DNA from: FEN-1279 sp964400285 | GTDB lineage: Bacteria > Bacteroidota > Ignavibacteria > Tepidaquicellales > Tepidaquicellaceae | DNA length: 23,496 bases | NCBI GenBank assembly: GCA_964400285.1 | Contig: CAYNTK010000016.1 | Span: forward strand, 1-23,496 | Direction of reading: 5' to 3' | Part shown: piece after piece, positions 7,443 to 15,816 of the stretch | How the letters are laid out: every line of letters starts with the position of its first letter | Position numbering within the stretch: the stretch's first letter is position 1 | The notes under the pieces: model-generated | What the model was told of the DNA's origin: nothing | Databases searched by the model: none | The model's input: the letters and a program-made list of their open reading frames with translations, nothing else | Translations under genes and position numbers: made by a program

Positions 7443-9497
7443 ATGAAAAAAATCTTTCTTTTTTCGCTCTTACTTCCGCTTTGCGTTTTGATATATTCAT
7501 TTATGCCCTCGCAAGGCCCTTCACCGCAAGTTATTAATAATATTGCGGTTCAATTTATTCTGACTAACGGATATGGTAATAATGTTTACGTGGATAACTT
7601 TATTCTCGGCACACAATATAATAATGATGTTGCAATTGCCTCGATAAATATTCCAAGAGATTCGAATTATTCGACAAATGGAACATCGAATTTTAAAATA
7701 TTACCTATTGTGTCGGTAATAAACGTAGGGACAACAACTGCAAGTGGATTTAATGTAGTTTTAAATGTTGGCTCTTACACAAGTACTAAACCAGTTTCCT
7801 CGATTGCAAGTGGCTCGAGTGTTAATGTAAATATGGATTCTCTTACCGTAACACCGAATACCCCGATGAATATTGTGACTTATTCAACTTGGGCATCAGA
7901 CCAAAATAAATCGAATGATACATTAAGACAATATACTCTATATATGCCTGGTGCAAGAAGAAATGTAGTTTTTGAAGCTTTTACCTCTTCAACCTGTTCT
8001 CCTTGTGCTTCGCAAAATCCTTCTTTAGATGCTTTTATTTCTGCAAGATTCGATACCATTGTTCCAATAAAATATCACGTTTGGTGGCCATCACCGGGTA
8101 ATGACCCAATGTATCTGGCAAATACATCTCAAATACAAACAAGAACATCTACTTATTATGCGGTGAGTGCTGTTCCGACTTTGATTGTCGATGGTGTTCA
8201 CGTGCAGGTTAGTGGATACACAACATTATCTAACTTATTGAACCCTTATAATGCGAGGTTATCAAAAGGTTCACCTCTTTCTCTTAATGTTGTCGATACA
8301 AAAATAGCTGGAGATTCGATTAAGTCTAATATAACGCTTACAATTATTTCACCATTACCAACTGGTAGTTATAAATTGAGAGTTGAGTCTATTTCAAGAA
8401 GAATAACTTATTCTTCTCCTCCCGGCTCTAACGGAGAGACTGATTTTAAAGATGTATTCAGATTTGCATATCCTTCTATAGATGGGACAACTATCCCAAC
8501 TACACCTGGAACTTATAATTATGAATTCAGATATAAACTAACACCAATGGCAAGTGCAACCGATACGATATATTATACAGCTGCATTTGTTCAAAACGAT
8601 GCAACAAAGGAAATTTTGAATGCTGCAAAAGGAAGAAATTATCAATTGCTTACTGATAGAACAAATCCTGTAAATAGTAATATCAGCAGTAAACCGGAAC
8701 CTCTTCCATCATTCGTAACCACAAAAGGTGAAACAATTTCTGGAAGTCCAGCTTTTGGAATAAATGCAGGATTTAATTACGAAATATTCGAGGGTGGTTT
8801 CCCACCTGCTGGATGGACTGTTGTTAATCCAAATGCCGGCTCTCTTACGTGGGAACAATATAGCGGTGTAAGTGGTCCTTTGTTTAGTGGTTCTAAATGC
8901 ACAAGAGTAAATTGCTATAGTTATTCGAACGTTGGACATCTGGATTATTTAAAATCCAAAGTCTATAATAATATTGATTTAACAGATTCATTACTATTCA
9001 ACTGGGCTCATGCAGTATACTCAGGATATACAGAAAGATTGCAAGTTCAGGTTTCAACAAACGGAGGTTCGACATATCCATATACAATATTTGACAGGTC
9101 TGGTTCAGCTTTAGCCACTGCACCTGCTACTACAAGCGATTTCGTACCTTCAGGTGCAAGCCAATGGGGTAGATTTTCAATTGCTATGAGTTCGGTAATT
9201 ACTGCTATTAATCAGTTTGGTAGTGAAATTCCAACATCGTTTGCATTAAATCAAAACTACCCAAATCCGTTTAATCCTTTAACAACTATTACATATTCTG
9301 TTCCAAAAACATCTAATATTTCTCTAAAGATTTATAATATTAATGGTCAATTAATAGAAACTTTATTCGATGGAACACAGAATGCAGGAAACTATATTTA
9401 CACTTTTGATGGCTCAAAACTTGCAAGCGGTGTGTATTTTTATCGCTTAGTTTCTGATGAATTTAGCTCTACAAAAAAGATGTTGTTAACTAAATAG
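7443..9497 (+). CDS. Secreted Omp28/thioredoxin-like protein with anchor-J-type domain and T9SS sorting domain
   Basis: A 684-residue multidomain exported protein. A signal peptide spans about 1-20. Residues 30-165 form a beta-rich region that is probably CARDB/Ig-like. A thioredoxin-like domain (about 172-275) has the dithiol motif C185-S-P-C188 and the cis-proline segment VPTLIVDG (P245). Residues 276-402 resemble the C-terminal part of Omp28-related proteins. A domain of the cleaved-adhesin/choice-of-anchor-J kind follows (about 446-588), with FEGGFPPAGWTVVNP. A T9SS type-A sorting tail (about 598-684) has QNYPNPFNP and ends KKMLLTK. The protein is expected at the cell surface or outside the cell, where the CxxC may act on disulfides; activity is inference. 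A 22-codon ORF (7378-7446) precedes it and overlaps its ATG in ATGA form. The gene ends before a strong terminator, so it may be monocistronic or follow the TrmB gene. Confidence 0.88.
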   Translation: MKKIFLFSLLLPLCVLIYSFMPSQGPSPQVINNIAVQFILTNGYGNNVYVDNFILGTQYNNDVAIASINIPRDSNYSTNGTSNFKILPIVSVINVGTTTASGFNVVLNVGSYTSTKPVSSIASGSSVNVNMDSLTVTPNTPMNIVTYSTWASDQNKSNDTLRQYTLYMPGARRNVVFEAFTSSTCSPCASQNPSLDAFISARFDTIVPIKYHVWWPSPGNDPMYLANTSQIQTRTSTYYAVSAVPTLIVDGVHVQVSGYTTLSNLLNPYNARLSKGSPLSLNVVDTKIAGDSIKSNITLTIISPLPTGSYKLRVESISRRITYSSPPGSNGETDFKDVFRFAYPSIDGTTIPTTPGTYNYEFRYKLTPMASATDTIYYTAAFVQNDATKEILNAAKGRNYQLLTDRTNPVNSNISSKPEPLPSFVTTKGETISGSPAFGINAGFNYEIFEGGFPPAGWTVVNPNAGSLTWEQYSGVSGPLFSGSKCTRVNCYSYSNVGHLDYLKSKVYNNIDLTDSLLFNWAHAVYSGYTERLQVQVSTNGGSTYPYTIFDRSGSALATAPATTSDFVPSGASQWGRFSIAMSSVITAINQFGSEIPTSFALNQNYPNPFNPLTTITYSVPKTSNISLKIYNINGQLIETLFDGTQNAGNYIYTFDGSKLASGVYFYRLVSDEFSSTKKMLLTK

Positions 9498-9518
9498 TTG
9501 TTTATATTATTTTTGTTC

Positions 9519-9553
9519 AAAGCCTATTATTAATTAAAATAATAGGCTTTTTG
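9519..9553 (+). terminator. Rho-independent terminator after the 684-residue secreted protein
   Basis: A perfect 13-bp inverted repeat, AAAGCCTATTATT (9519-9531) and its complement (9538-9550), has the loop AATTAA and then a short T run. It starts 22 bases after the stop codon. Confidence 0.9.
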
Positions 9554-9665
9554 ATTGTAATAGTTTTCTTATTTTGTTTTGCGAAAAACATTTTTATATT
9601 TAAGTATTTACAATTAAAATAAAATTATATAACTTTTAAAAATTTATTAATTTTAAAAAAACGAT

Positions 9666-10721
9666 ATGAAAAAAATATTTATTATCTTTTTATTTTTATT
9701 GAGTTTTAGTTTAAACAATGCTCAAACAAATAATGTTTTAATGGAATACTGGACGGGAACATGGTGTCAATGGTGTCCTTGTGGCCATACTATAATTAAT
9801 ACAATATTATTTAATAAACCAAACACATTAGTTCTTGGTTATCATGGAGGTGGTTCTGACCCGTGGATTAACTTCAACGGAAATTCAATAATCTCAATAC
9901 TAAATTATTCATCTGTTTCATATCCAGGAGGAGTTGTTGGAAGAAGAACGGGACCCATACAAAGAACTTCCTGGTCAGGACAAGTGAATGCACAAAGTGT
10001 GAATTTCCCACCTCCCATAACACTATCTTTTACAAAAAGCTGGAATCCTTCAACGAGACAATTGACAATAGATGCTACAGCAACTTCATTGCGTCAGATT
10101 GATACTTCTACAAAAATTAGTTTTGTTTTGACTGAAAGTAATTTGGTTTATCCTCAAACTGGAAATAGTGACTGTCCTGGTGGGACGAATTATATTCACA
10201 AATATGTTGTGAGAACAATGATAAACGGTGCTACAGGGGAAACTTTTTCAACTGGTACATGGGCGAATAATACAGTTAAAACAAAATCGATTACGACAAC
10301 TGTAGATGCAAGTTGGAACGAAGCAAATTTAGAAATTGGAGTATTTGTATATTTTAATAATACAACTGTATCGGGTGATTTTGGATTGTATAATTTTGTG
10401 CTTCAAACTGCAAAAAGTGGGATTTTAACCAATGTTTCTAATAATAATGAAATTGTGAAGCATTTTAGCTTATCACAAAATTATCCGAATCCATTTAATC
10501 CAATTACGAATATAAAATTCTCTATTCCGAAAGAATGTAATGTTGCATTAAAATTTTATGATGCAGTTGGTAAAGAAATCGATTCATACATAAATGGAGT
10601 TGTAAAAGCAGGGGAATATAACGCAGCATTTGATGGAACAAAATATCCAAGCGGAATTTATTTTTATAAATTGATTGCAGGAGATTTTAGCGATACTAAA
10701 AAAATGGTTTTAATTAAGTAA
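9666..10721 (+). CDS. Secreted thioredoxin-fold (Omp28-like) protein with T9SS sorting domain
   Basis: A 351-residue exported protein, smaller than but related in plan to the gene upstream. A signal peptide spans about 1-19 and ends NNAQ. The mature protein begins almost directly with a thioredoxin-like strand, MEYWTGTWCQWCPCG, giving C34-Q-W-C37-P-C39: a normal CxxC plus an extra cysteine two residues on. A SYPGGVVGRR segment occupies the cis-proline position. Residues 120-250 are beta-rich and resemble the Omp28 C-terminal region, with NYIHKYVVRTMINGATGE. The T9SS type-A tail (about 265-351) has SQNYPNPFNP and ends KKMVLIK. A role in extracytoplasmic thiol/disulfide chemistry or metal binding is inferred from the cysteine cluster, not shown. 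It has its own leader and a downstream terminator, so it is probably a single-gene unit. Confidence 0.87.
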   Translation: MKKIFIIFLFLLSFSLNNAQTNNVLMEYWTGTWCQWCPCGHTIINTILFNKPNTLVLGYHGGGSDPWINFNGNSIISILNYSSVSYPGGVVGRRTGPIQRTSWSGQVNAQSVNFPPPITLSFTKSWNPSTRQLTIDATATSLRQIDTSTKISFVLTESNLVYPQTGNSDCPGGTNYIHKYVVRTMINGATGETFSTGTWANNTVKTKSITTTVDASWNEANLEIGVFVYFNNTTVSGDFGLYNFVLQTAKSGILTNVSNNNEIVKHFSLSQNYPNPFNPITNIKFSIPKECNVALKFYDAVGKEIDSYINGVVKAGEYNAAFDGTKYPSGIYFYKLIAGDFSDTKKMVLIK

Positions 10722-10748
10722 ACTTCTATTACCAATAATTTATTTTCT

Positions 10749-10785
10749 AAATGCTTGTTTCTTAAAAAAGATACAAGCATTTTTT
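10749..10785 (+). terminator. Rho-independent terminator after the 351-residue secreted protein
   Basis: AAATGCTTGT (10749-10758) pairs with ACAAGCATTT (10773-10782). One mismatch and further TCTT/AAGA pairing extend the stem inward. A run of T follows on the plus strand. The flank on the minus-strand side is not T-rich, so it probably serves only the plus-strand gene and not the convergent dapF. Confidence 0.85.
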
Positions 10786-10820
10786 ATGTCCAAATATTTT
10801 AGGTTAAAAAAGAATATTTT

Positions 10821-11654
10821 CTATGGACTCTTAATTATTGTAGCTTTTCCTGCAAGTGATAGATTTTTTATTATTTCATTTTCTACCTGAAAATCAACAG
10901 TAAGATATTCACCTGATTTTGTTAAAATTTTTATTGGTGGAATAATATCGAAAACCGAATAAGCTATTAATCCCGTAGATAATGCACCTGTACCACAAGC
11001 GAGGGTCTCACCCTCCACACCACGCTCATAACTTCTAATTGCAAGCTCACTCCTTTCGTATGATAATAATTCGACAAAATTTACATTCGCTCCTTCAGGC
11101 ATTAAATCTTTATGCATTCTTATATTTCTTCCCCAGTCAATCACATTAACTTCATCAAGATGTTTTACGATTGGTTCTTTGATATCTTTTATAAATACTA
11201 TAATGTGCGGTGAACCAACTTCAGCATAATGCACTCTTAATTGTTGCCACCATTCAGAAAAATGAACTTTGAGATTGAAATTTAGTCTGAGCAAGTTTGG
11301 GGGTGGAAAGAAAACAGAAATTTGTTCATCTTCCAAAAACTCACATTTATAAATTCTTGAAACTGCCTCAAGTGTTAGTACTTCCTTTTTAGAAAATTCA
11401 CTGTCAATAATATAACGTGCGGTGCATCTCAATCCATTTCCGCAAAGAGCATTTCCTGTTCCATCTTTATTAAAATAATTCATACGAAAATCTGCTATTT
11501 CGGAGTTTTCTATGAAAATTACTCCGTCAAATTTTTCATTTCCTTTTTCTCCAATAAGTTTGATAACAACATCTTTATGATTTTTTATCGAATCATCGAG
11601 ATTATTTACCATTAAAAAAGTATTACCCGCACCTGAATATTTTTTATATTCCAT
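10821..11654 (-). CDS. dapF: Diaminopimelate epimerase
   Basis: A cofactor-independent racemase that converts LL-diaminopimelate to the meso form for lysine and peptidoglycan synthesis in the cytoplasm. The 277 residues hold both halves of the two-cysteine active site. The first is C71 in GNALCGNGLRCTARYI. The second is C220 in EGETLACGTGALSTG. The N-terminal YSGAGNTFLMVNN corresponds to the usual GxGNDF substrate loop, with threonine instead of aspartate at residue 12. SPH at about 148-150 and EGANVNFVE at about 187-195 are further family motifs. Length is normal. It reads away from lptD with a 152-base gap and converges on the secreted-protein gene. It could be the last gene of the TPM-TPM-lptD unit or have its own promoter. 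Confidence 0.96.
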   Translation of the reverse strand: MEYKKYSGAGNTFLMVNNLDDSIKNHKDVVIKLIGEKGNEKFDGVIFIENSEIADFRMNYFNKDGTGNALCGNGLRCTARYIIDSEFSKKEVLTLEAVSRIYKCEFLEDEQISVFFPPPNLLRLNFNLKVHFSEWWQQLRVHYAEVGSPHIIVFIKDIKEPIVKHLDEVNVIDWGRNIRMHKDLMPEGANVNFVELLSYERSELAIRSYERGVEGETLACGTGALSTGLIAYSVFDIIPPIKILTKSGEYLTVDFQVENEIIKNLSLAGKATIIKSP

Positions 11655-11685
11655 ATAAATAAATTAATTAATTTACATTATTAAG

Positions 11686-11772
11686 CTCACAGCAGCAGTG
11701 AGGATTTAAATAATAAATTACAAATAACAAGTAGATGATTAAATAATTCACTAATCACTAATTACTAATCAC
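11686..11772 (-). repeat. Small hairpin and imperfect tandem repeat between lptD and dapF
   Basis: CTCAC (11686-11690) pairs with GTGAG (11698-11702) around AGCAGCA, a small GC-richer hairpin in very AT-rich DNA 32 bases before the dapF start. About 45 bases away (11748-11772) lie three imperfect copies of ACTAATCA/ACTAATTA. No T tract follows the hairpin in the minus direction, so it is not a standard terminator. The function is unknown. Confidence 0.4.
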
Positions 11773-11806
11773 ATTTGTTTTTTTATTTAATATTTAAAAT
11801 CTAAAA

Positions 11807-14371
11807 TTAGAATGTTTGATAAACTCCTCTTGTATTAGTCTGTTTTTCTATTCTGATATCCTTAAGAGAAGGAGCTTTAATTCTCAGTTCAAAGAAAAAT
11901 CCTCTATATACTCCAATGGGATACCAATTAAAATTTATTTCCCAAGATTTCAAATCTCTGTATATTGTTATATACGGGGCAGAAATTTGTTTCGTAAAAA
12001 TGTCATAACTCGTAGCAAATGTAAATTTCCATTTATCTGAAAGACTGAATGCAAGGTTTCCGCTTATGTTAGATGTTTTATAAACGTTATTTGGATTATG
12101 TTTATCTAATGAATAATTGTAATTCAAGCTTCCTGAAATTGGTATATTGTATTTTACATCATAAACTTCTTTTTTTTCATTTTCTCTTTTTTCTTTTTCT
12201 AATTTTAACCTTGTAAGAGAATCAATGGGTTCTTTCGTTTCACTTCTTAGAGTTTCTTTACTATTGGTTAAATTGAAACCAAAAGAAGTAGAGAGATTTA
12301 TATTAAAACTTGTTATATCTGCAAATTTTCCTTGAGTGCTAAGCAGGTATCGATTTATACGTGTGTTTTTATTATTATCGAATTCATAAAAATTAAATGT
12401 TGCTCCTCCGCCAATATTTAAGATGTTTCCTATCTGCGTTCTGAAATCGGAACGTAATTCTGACCATTTAAGTGAATCTGCTGCAAAGTTATATAATGTA
12501 GATAGATTGAAATTGAACAACTGGAATTTATTTTCTGTTGTATCATTTTCTTTGGTTTTCATTTCGAATATATTTCCAACTGAAAAAACAAGGGATTGAC
12601 TTTCTCCCATAGGTGCCCCACCGAAAATTTCTTTTGCGAAATATGAATATTTATATGTATTTCCACTTGTATCCCTATAAGTTCCATAATATCCCCATTT
12701 ATCACTCGAAAAATCCGGCATATATTGGTATGTAATAGAAGGGGTTATTATATGTCTTATTCCTGTGATTTTAAATATTTTAGGGTTTACAATACCAATA
12801 AATTTTGTGTTAAAAGATATTCCTGTTTGAAAATATCTTATAGCTTTAAAACCTTTATTGTCGTGTGTAACAACCGTATTTGAAGCTGGGTTAAATTCCT
12901 GTGTAATGTATTTATTATACCAAATTTCTGTATAATTAAAATACGGTCTTATATTAAAGAATTCAAATTGAGGTGAAAAATTCAAATTAATATTATGCAA
13001 AGCACCAAGTCTAGAATCGCTATAAGTGCTATCTAATCCAGCTATGTTTTTTAAGGTCCTTTTTGTTCTTAAGTTTTGAAAATTTCCTGAATATGAGTAA
13101 GAAAAATATTCATAAAATTTAAGTTTTTCCGAAGTATTATTATCAGACCTGAATGGAAAAGATTCACTTCTTGAAAAGCTAAAAGAAGGAAGTCTTTCGA
13201 GAATATCTCCATTTTGTAAATTTTGGTCTCTGTAATAATTAATAGAAAATGAATAAGGTGTTTCTTCCCAATATTTAGAAAGAGTTAAATTAGAAATTGC
13301 ATTTTGTCTTAATAAATCGGATAATTGATTTGTGGAATTATCATAGTAGCTTTTTCCACTTACAAAAGATAAATTTCCATCAAGTGTAGTTGTAGGATTT
13401 ATTTTATGATTATGAATCAAATTTATTACCCATTGGTCAGAGGAGAATTTATCTATATCCTTTTTTTCACCTGTTCTTATTCTTGAGTATCCTGCTTCGA
13501 AGCTACCTGTGTATTTATATTTAAGTGCATATCTGAATCTTGTGGAAATATCAAATCTTCCCTTTGTAAAAGCACTACCTTTAAATGTGAAGTCCATATA
13601 ATCATTAGTTGCCCAAAAATAACCAAAGTTTGCAAAATATGCTCCATAAGTTCCATCATTTCCATAAGTTGGTACAATTAGACCTGAAGACCTTCCGTGT
13701 TTATTTGGAAGAATAACGAAAGGAATCCAAAAAACAGGGACACCTTCTACATACAAAAAAACAGATTGTGCAAGAACTTTATCTTTAGGTATTACTTTCA
13801 TTTTTGGAGAAAAGAAATGATATTCGGGGTCAATTCTTTCTGTTGAAGTTGTGTACAATCCATTTTTAATAAAAAAAACTTCAGATGTTACTTTTTTAAT
13901 CCTCTCTCCGAAATAATATCCAACATCCGCATCCGAATAACCCATCGAAATGCTTCCTTGTTGTGTTTGGAAATTATACGAAAGCATCGTTCCTTCATAT
14001 TTTTCGTTTCCTTGATACATTAGAGGAAGTTGAATATAACCTGTGGCATTTGTAGAATCAGGAAGTCCCATTGCATCGAGCGTTTGTGATTCCTGTTCGA
14101 AAACAATTATTCCGGAATTCAATTTAAGGTCTTTATAAGTAAGTTCTGAATTGTTATAAAGATACATTTTCTTTTCTTTTATATCGAATACCACTGAATC
14201 TTCTGAATGATAATTTATAACTTCATCGATATCAGATTGCACTTGTTTGCTTGTATCTATAATAACTTTAAGTGTGTCGGAAACTTTTGTTGAATCAATT
14301 TGAAAATCTTGTGTAAAGGCAAATGTTGGTAGAAGGGAAATTAATAATATTTTTAAGAAAACTTTATTCAA
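11807..14371 (-). CDS. lptD: LPS-assembly outer-membrane protein LptD, Bacteroidota type
   Basis: Outer-membrane translocon subunit that inserts LPS into the outer leaflet, working with the Lpt transenvelope bridge. The 854-residue protein has a signal peptide (about 1-20, ending AFTQ). An N-terminal OstA/LptA-like beta-jellyroll (about 50-215) follows, with YHSEDSVVFDIKEKKMYLYN and an acidic, repeated-strand pattern. The large beta-barrel region (about 220-854) contains the recognisable LptD segment VPVFWIPFVILPNKHGRSSG and many alternating aromatic strands, and ends in phenylalanine, as outer-membrane barrels typically do. The Lys/Glu-rich stretch at about 710-735 is probably a loop. It starts 22 bases after the upstream TPM gene, suggesting cotranscription. 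hldD elsewhere in the window fits an LPS-making cell. Its partner LptE is not visible here. Confidence 0.9.
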   Translation of the reverse strand: MNKVFLKILLISLLPTFAFTQDFQIDSTKVSDTLKVIIDTSKQVQSDIDEVINYHSEDSVVFDIKEKKMYLYNNSELTYKDLKLNSGIIVFEQESQTLDAMGLPDSTNATGYIQLPLMYQGNEKYEGTMLSYNFQTQQGSISMGYSDADVGYYFGERIKKVTSEVFFIKNGLYTTSTERIDPEYHFFSPKMKVIPKDKVLAQSVFLYVEGVPVFWIPFVILPNKHGRSSGLIVPTYGNDGTYGAYFANFGYFWATNDYMDFTFKGSAFTKGRFDISTRFRYALKYKYTGSFEAGYSRIRTGEKKDIDKFSSDQWVINLIHNHKINPTTTLDGNLSFVSGKSYYDNSTNQLSDLLRQNAISNLTLSKYWEETPYSFSINYYRDQNLQNGDILERLPSFSFSRSESFPFRSDNNTSEKLKFYEYFSYSYSGNFQNLRTKRTLKNIAGLDSTYSDSRLGALHNINLNFSPQFEFFNIRPYFNYTEIWYNKYITQEFNPASNTVVTHDNKGFKAIRYFQTGISFNTKFIGIVNPKIFKITGIRHIITPSITYQYMPDFSSDKWGYYGTYRDTSGNTYKYSYFAKEIFGGAPMGESQSLVFSVGNIFEMKTKENDTTENKFQLFNFNLSTLYNFAADSLKWSELRSDFRTQIGNILNIGGGATFNFYEFDNNKNTRINRYLLSTQGKFADITSFNINLSTSFGFNLTNSKETLRSETKEPIDSLTRLKLEKEKRENEKKEVYDVKYNIPISGSLNYNYSLDKHNPNNVYKTSNISGNLAFSLSDKWKFTFATSYDIFTKQISAPYITIYRDLKSWEINFNWYPIGVYRGFFFELRIKAPSLKDIRIEKQTNTRGVYQTF

Positions 14372-14393
14372 TTAAAATTATACGAATTAAGTT

Positions 14394-14852
14394 TTATCCT
14401 GTTACTATTTCGTCAGGAAGTTCGTTTTTATCGTCTTTTTTAATAGGAAATTCTTTTATTAATACTTTTCCGATTTCATTAAGACATTTTAGAAGTCCTT
14501 GTTTAAAATTTCCATTAGAAAATTCCGTTTTCATTTGAAATGTAATCAAATCCCATTTGTCCTGATTGATTTTTGAATTTATACCTTCATCTGCAATAAT
14601 CTCAAAAATTTTATCTTTAAAAAGGACGAAAACAAGAACTCCCGTTTTATCAACAGTTTTATTTATTTCCAATTTATAAAATTCACTCAATGCGATTTCT
14701 TTATGGGATAAATTTCTTTCACTAAACTGTTTTTTCAGTTTAAGGCACAATCTAATTTCTCCCGAAGTTTGGGATTCAATTTTAGATATTTCATTTTTTA
14801 ATTCATTCAGATCTTCATTTGACAGGAATTTTTTTACGTAATTAATTGCCAT
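14394..14852 (-). CDS. TPM-domain protein, soluble form
   Basis: A 152-residue protein made almost entirely of one TPM (TLP18.3/Psb32/MOLO-1) domain. The domain begins in VKKFLSNEDLNELKNEISKIESQTSGEIRLCLKL, continues through the typical core KTGVLVFVLFKDKIFEIIADEGI, and ends in a helix, FKQGLLKCLNEIGKVLIKEF. There is no signal peptide and no membrane segment, unlike its neighbour, and it ends in a short charged tail. The family's biochemical role is poorly known; links to membrane protein maintenance and phosphatase-like activity have been proposed. It lies 35 bases downstream of the secreted TPM gene and 22 bases upstream of lptD, so the three are probably one transcript. In many bacteria such TPM pairs sit beside lemA, which is not seen here. 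Confidence 0.86.
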   Translation of the reverse strand: MAINYVKKFLSNEDLNELKNEISKIESQTSGEIRLCLKLKKQFSERNLSHKEIALSEFYKLEINKTVDKTGVLVFVLFKDKIFEIIADEGINSKINQDKWDLITFQMKTEFSNGNFKQGLLKCLNEIGKVLIKEFPIKKDDKNELPDEIVTG

Positions 14853-14887
14853 AAAAATTGAAATTAAAAATTAAAAATAAAAATTTT

Positions 14888-15685
14888 TTACCAACTTCCG
14901 CTTGCACCACCACCACCAAAAGAGCCACCACCACCGGAAAAACCGCCGCCGCCAAAAGATGAACCCCCACCACCGAAAAATCCACCTCCCCCCCAGTTTG
15001 ACCAACCGCTTTTACTTCCTCCTGAATAAACTTTTCTTCCCAATCCAAATATATTTCTTATAATAGAGATAAAAATAGAGAAAAATATAATACCGAAAAT
15101 CATAAGAACAAAAATAGGTATTCCAAGGCAAGATATGGCGGTAAAATCATCTGAATTCTTGTCTGCGGTATATTCACCTTTTGTAACCGATATTATTGCA
15201 TCGATTCCTTTATTAATTCCTTCATAAAAATTATTTTTTTTAAATGATGGAGCAATTTCATTCCTAATTATTTGTGAAGAAATTGCATCCGTTAAAACTC
15301 CTTCCAATCCATAACCTACTTCAATTCTCATCTTCCTGTCATTTTTTGCTATGAAGAGTAATACACCATTATCCTTTCCTTTCCTTCCTATTTTATTTTT
15401 TTCTGCAATAGTATGTGAAACATCTTCAAGTGATTCTCCACCAAGACTTGAAATCATATAAACAACAATTTGAGTAGATGTCTGTTTGTCAAATTCACGT
15501 AGTTTTTGAGATAAAGAATTAATTTCTGAGGACGTTAAAGTCCCTGTTTCGTCAGTAACATATTCGACTATTTTAGTGGGTTTTTCGGTTAAGGATTTTG
15601 ATTTATCGTCTTGTGGAAAAATCAGATTAGTAAATAGTAAAAATAACGAAATAAAAAAATATATATATGATTTAACAATCATCAA
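14888..15685 (-). CDS. TPM-domain membrane protein with glycine-rich C-terminus (YgcG family)
   Basis: A 265-residue exported TPM protein. It has a signal peptide or anchor (about 8-24), then a TPM domain (about 38-168) with YVTDETGTLTSSEINSLSQKL, DNGVLLFIAKNDRKMRIEVGYGLEGVL and NEIAPSFKKNNFYEGI. One transmembrane helix follows (about 186-209), then a glycine-serine tail (about 222-265) dominated by GGGG runs and ending SGSW. This order (signal, TPM, helix, Gly-rich tail) is the standard YgcG/DUF YgcG-like layout; the domain probably sits outside the cytoplasmic membrane. The start could equally be the second Met, one codon on. It is the first gene after the terminator that closes the exbD gene, so a promoter should lie in 15686-15759, although I cannot define its boxes. 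It heads the TPM-TPM-lptD unit. Confidence 0.88.
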   Translation of the reverse strand: MMIVKSYIYFFISLFLLFTNLIFPQDDKSKSLTEKPTKIVEYVTDETGTLTSSEINSLSQKLREFDKQTSTQIVVYMISSLGGESLEDVSHTIAEKNKIGRKGKDNGVLLFIAKNDRKMRIEVGYGLEGVLTDAISSQIIRNEIAPSFKKNNFYEGINKGIDAIISVTKGEYTADKNSDDFTAISCLGIPIFVLMIFGIIFFSIFISIIRNIFGLGRKVYSGGSKSGWSNWGGGGFFGGGGSSFGGGGFSGGGGSFGGGGASGSW

Positions 15686-15759
15686 AAAATAGTTAGTTTA
15701 TAATACAATTTGTAAAAATTATTTAAAACAAAAAATATAAAACAAATATAAAAAATTAC

Positions 15760-15796
15760 AAAAAAAAAGCGATTCGATTGAAAAATCAAATCGCTT
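15760..15796 (-). terminator. Rho-independent terminator closing the exbB-exbD-exbD unit
   Basis: On the minus strand the stem AAGCGATTTGAT (15785-15796) pairs with ATCGAATCGCTT, with one mismatch near the middle, and is followed by nine T (complement of 15760-15768). It starts 20 bases after the stop of the second exbD. Confidence 0.92.
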
Positions 15797-15816
15797 AAAT
15801 GTAATAAAAACTTATA

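Noticed and set aside
4599..10721. A complete type IX secretion system
   Set aside because: Only cargo with sorting tails is present; none of the machinery genes is encoded in the window.
13477..13677. Met/Leu-rich 66-residue ORF inside lptD
   Set aside because: Same-strand overlapping frame inside a clear barrel gene, with no start signal or recognisable motif.
14897..14995. GC-rich CCACCACC-type repeat that looks like a microsatellite or inserted element
   Set aside because: It is explained fully as codons for the glycine-rich tail usual in YgcG-type TPM proteins.
14842..15048. 68-residue Val/Gly-rich ORF on the minus strand
   Set aside because: It is the shifted-frame reading of the GGGG-coding tail of the secreted TPM gene, with no features of its own.
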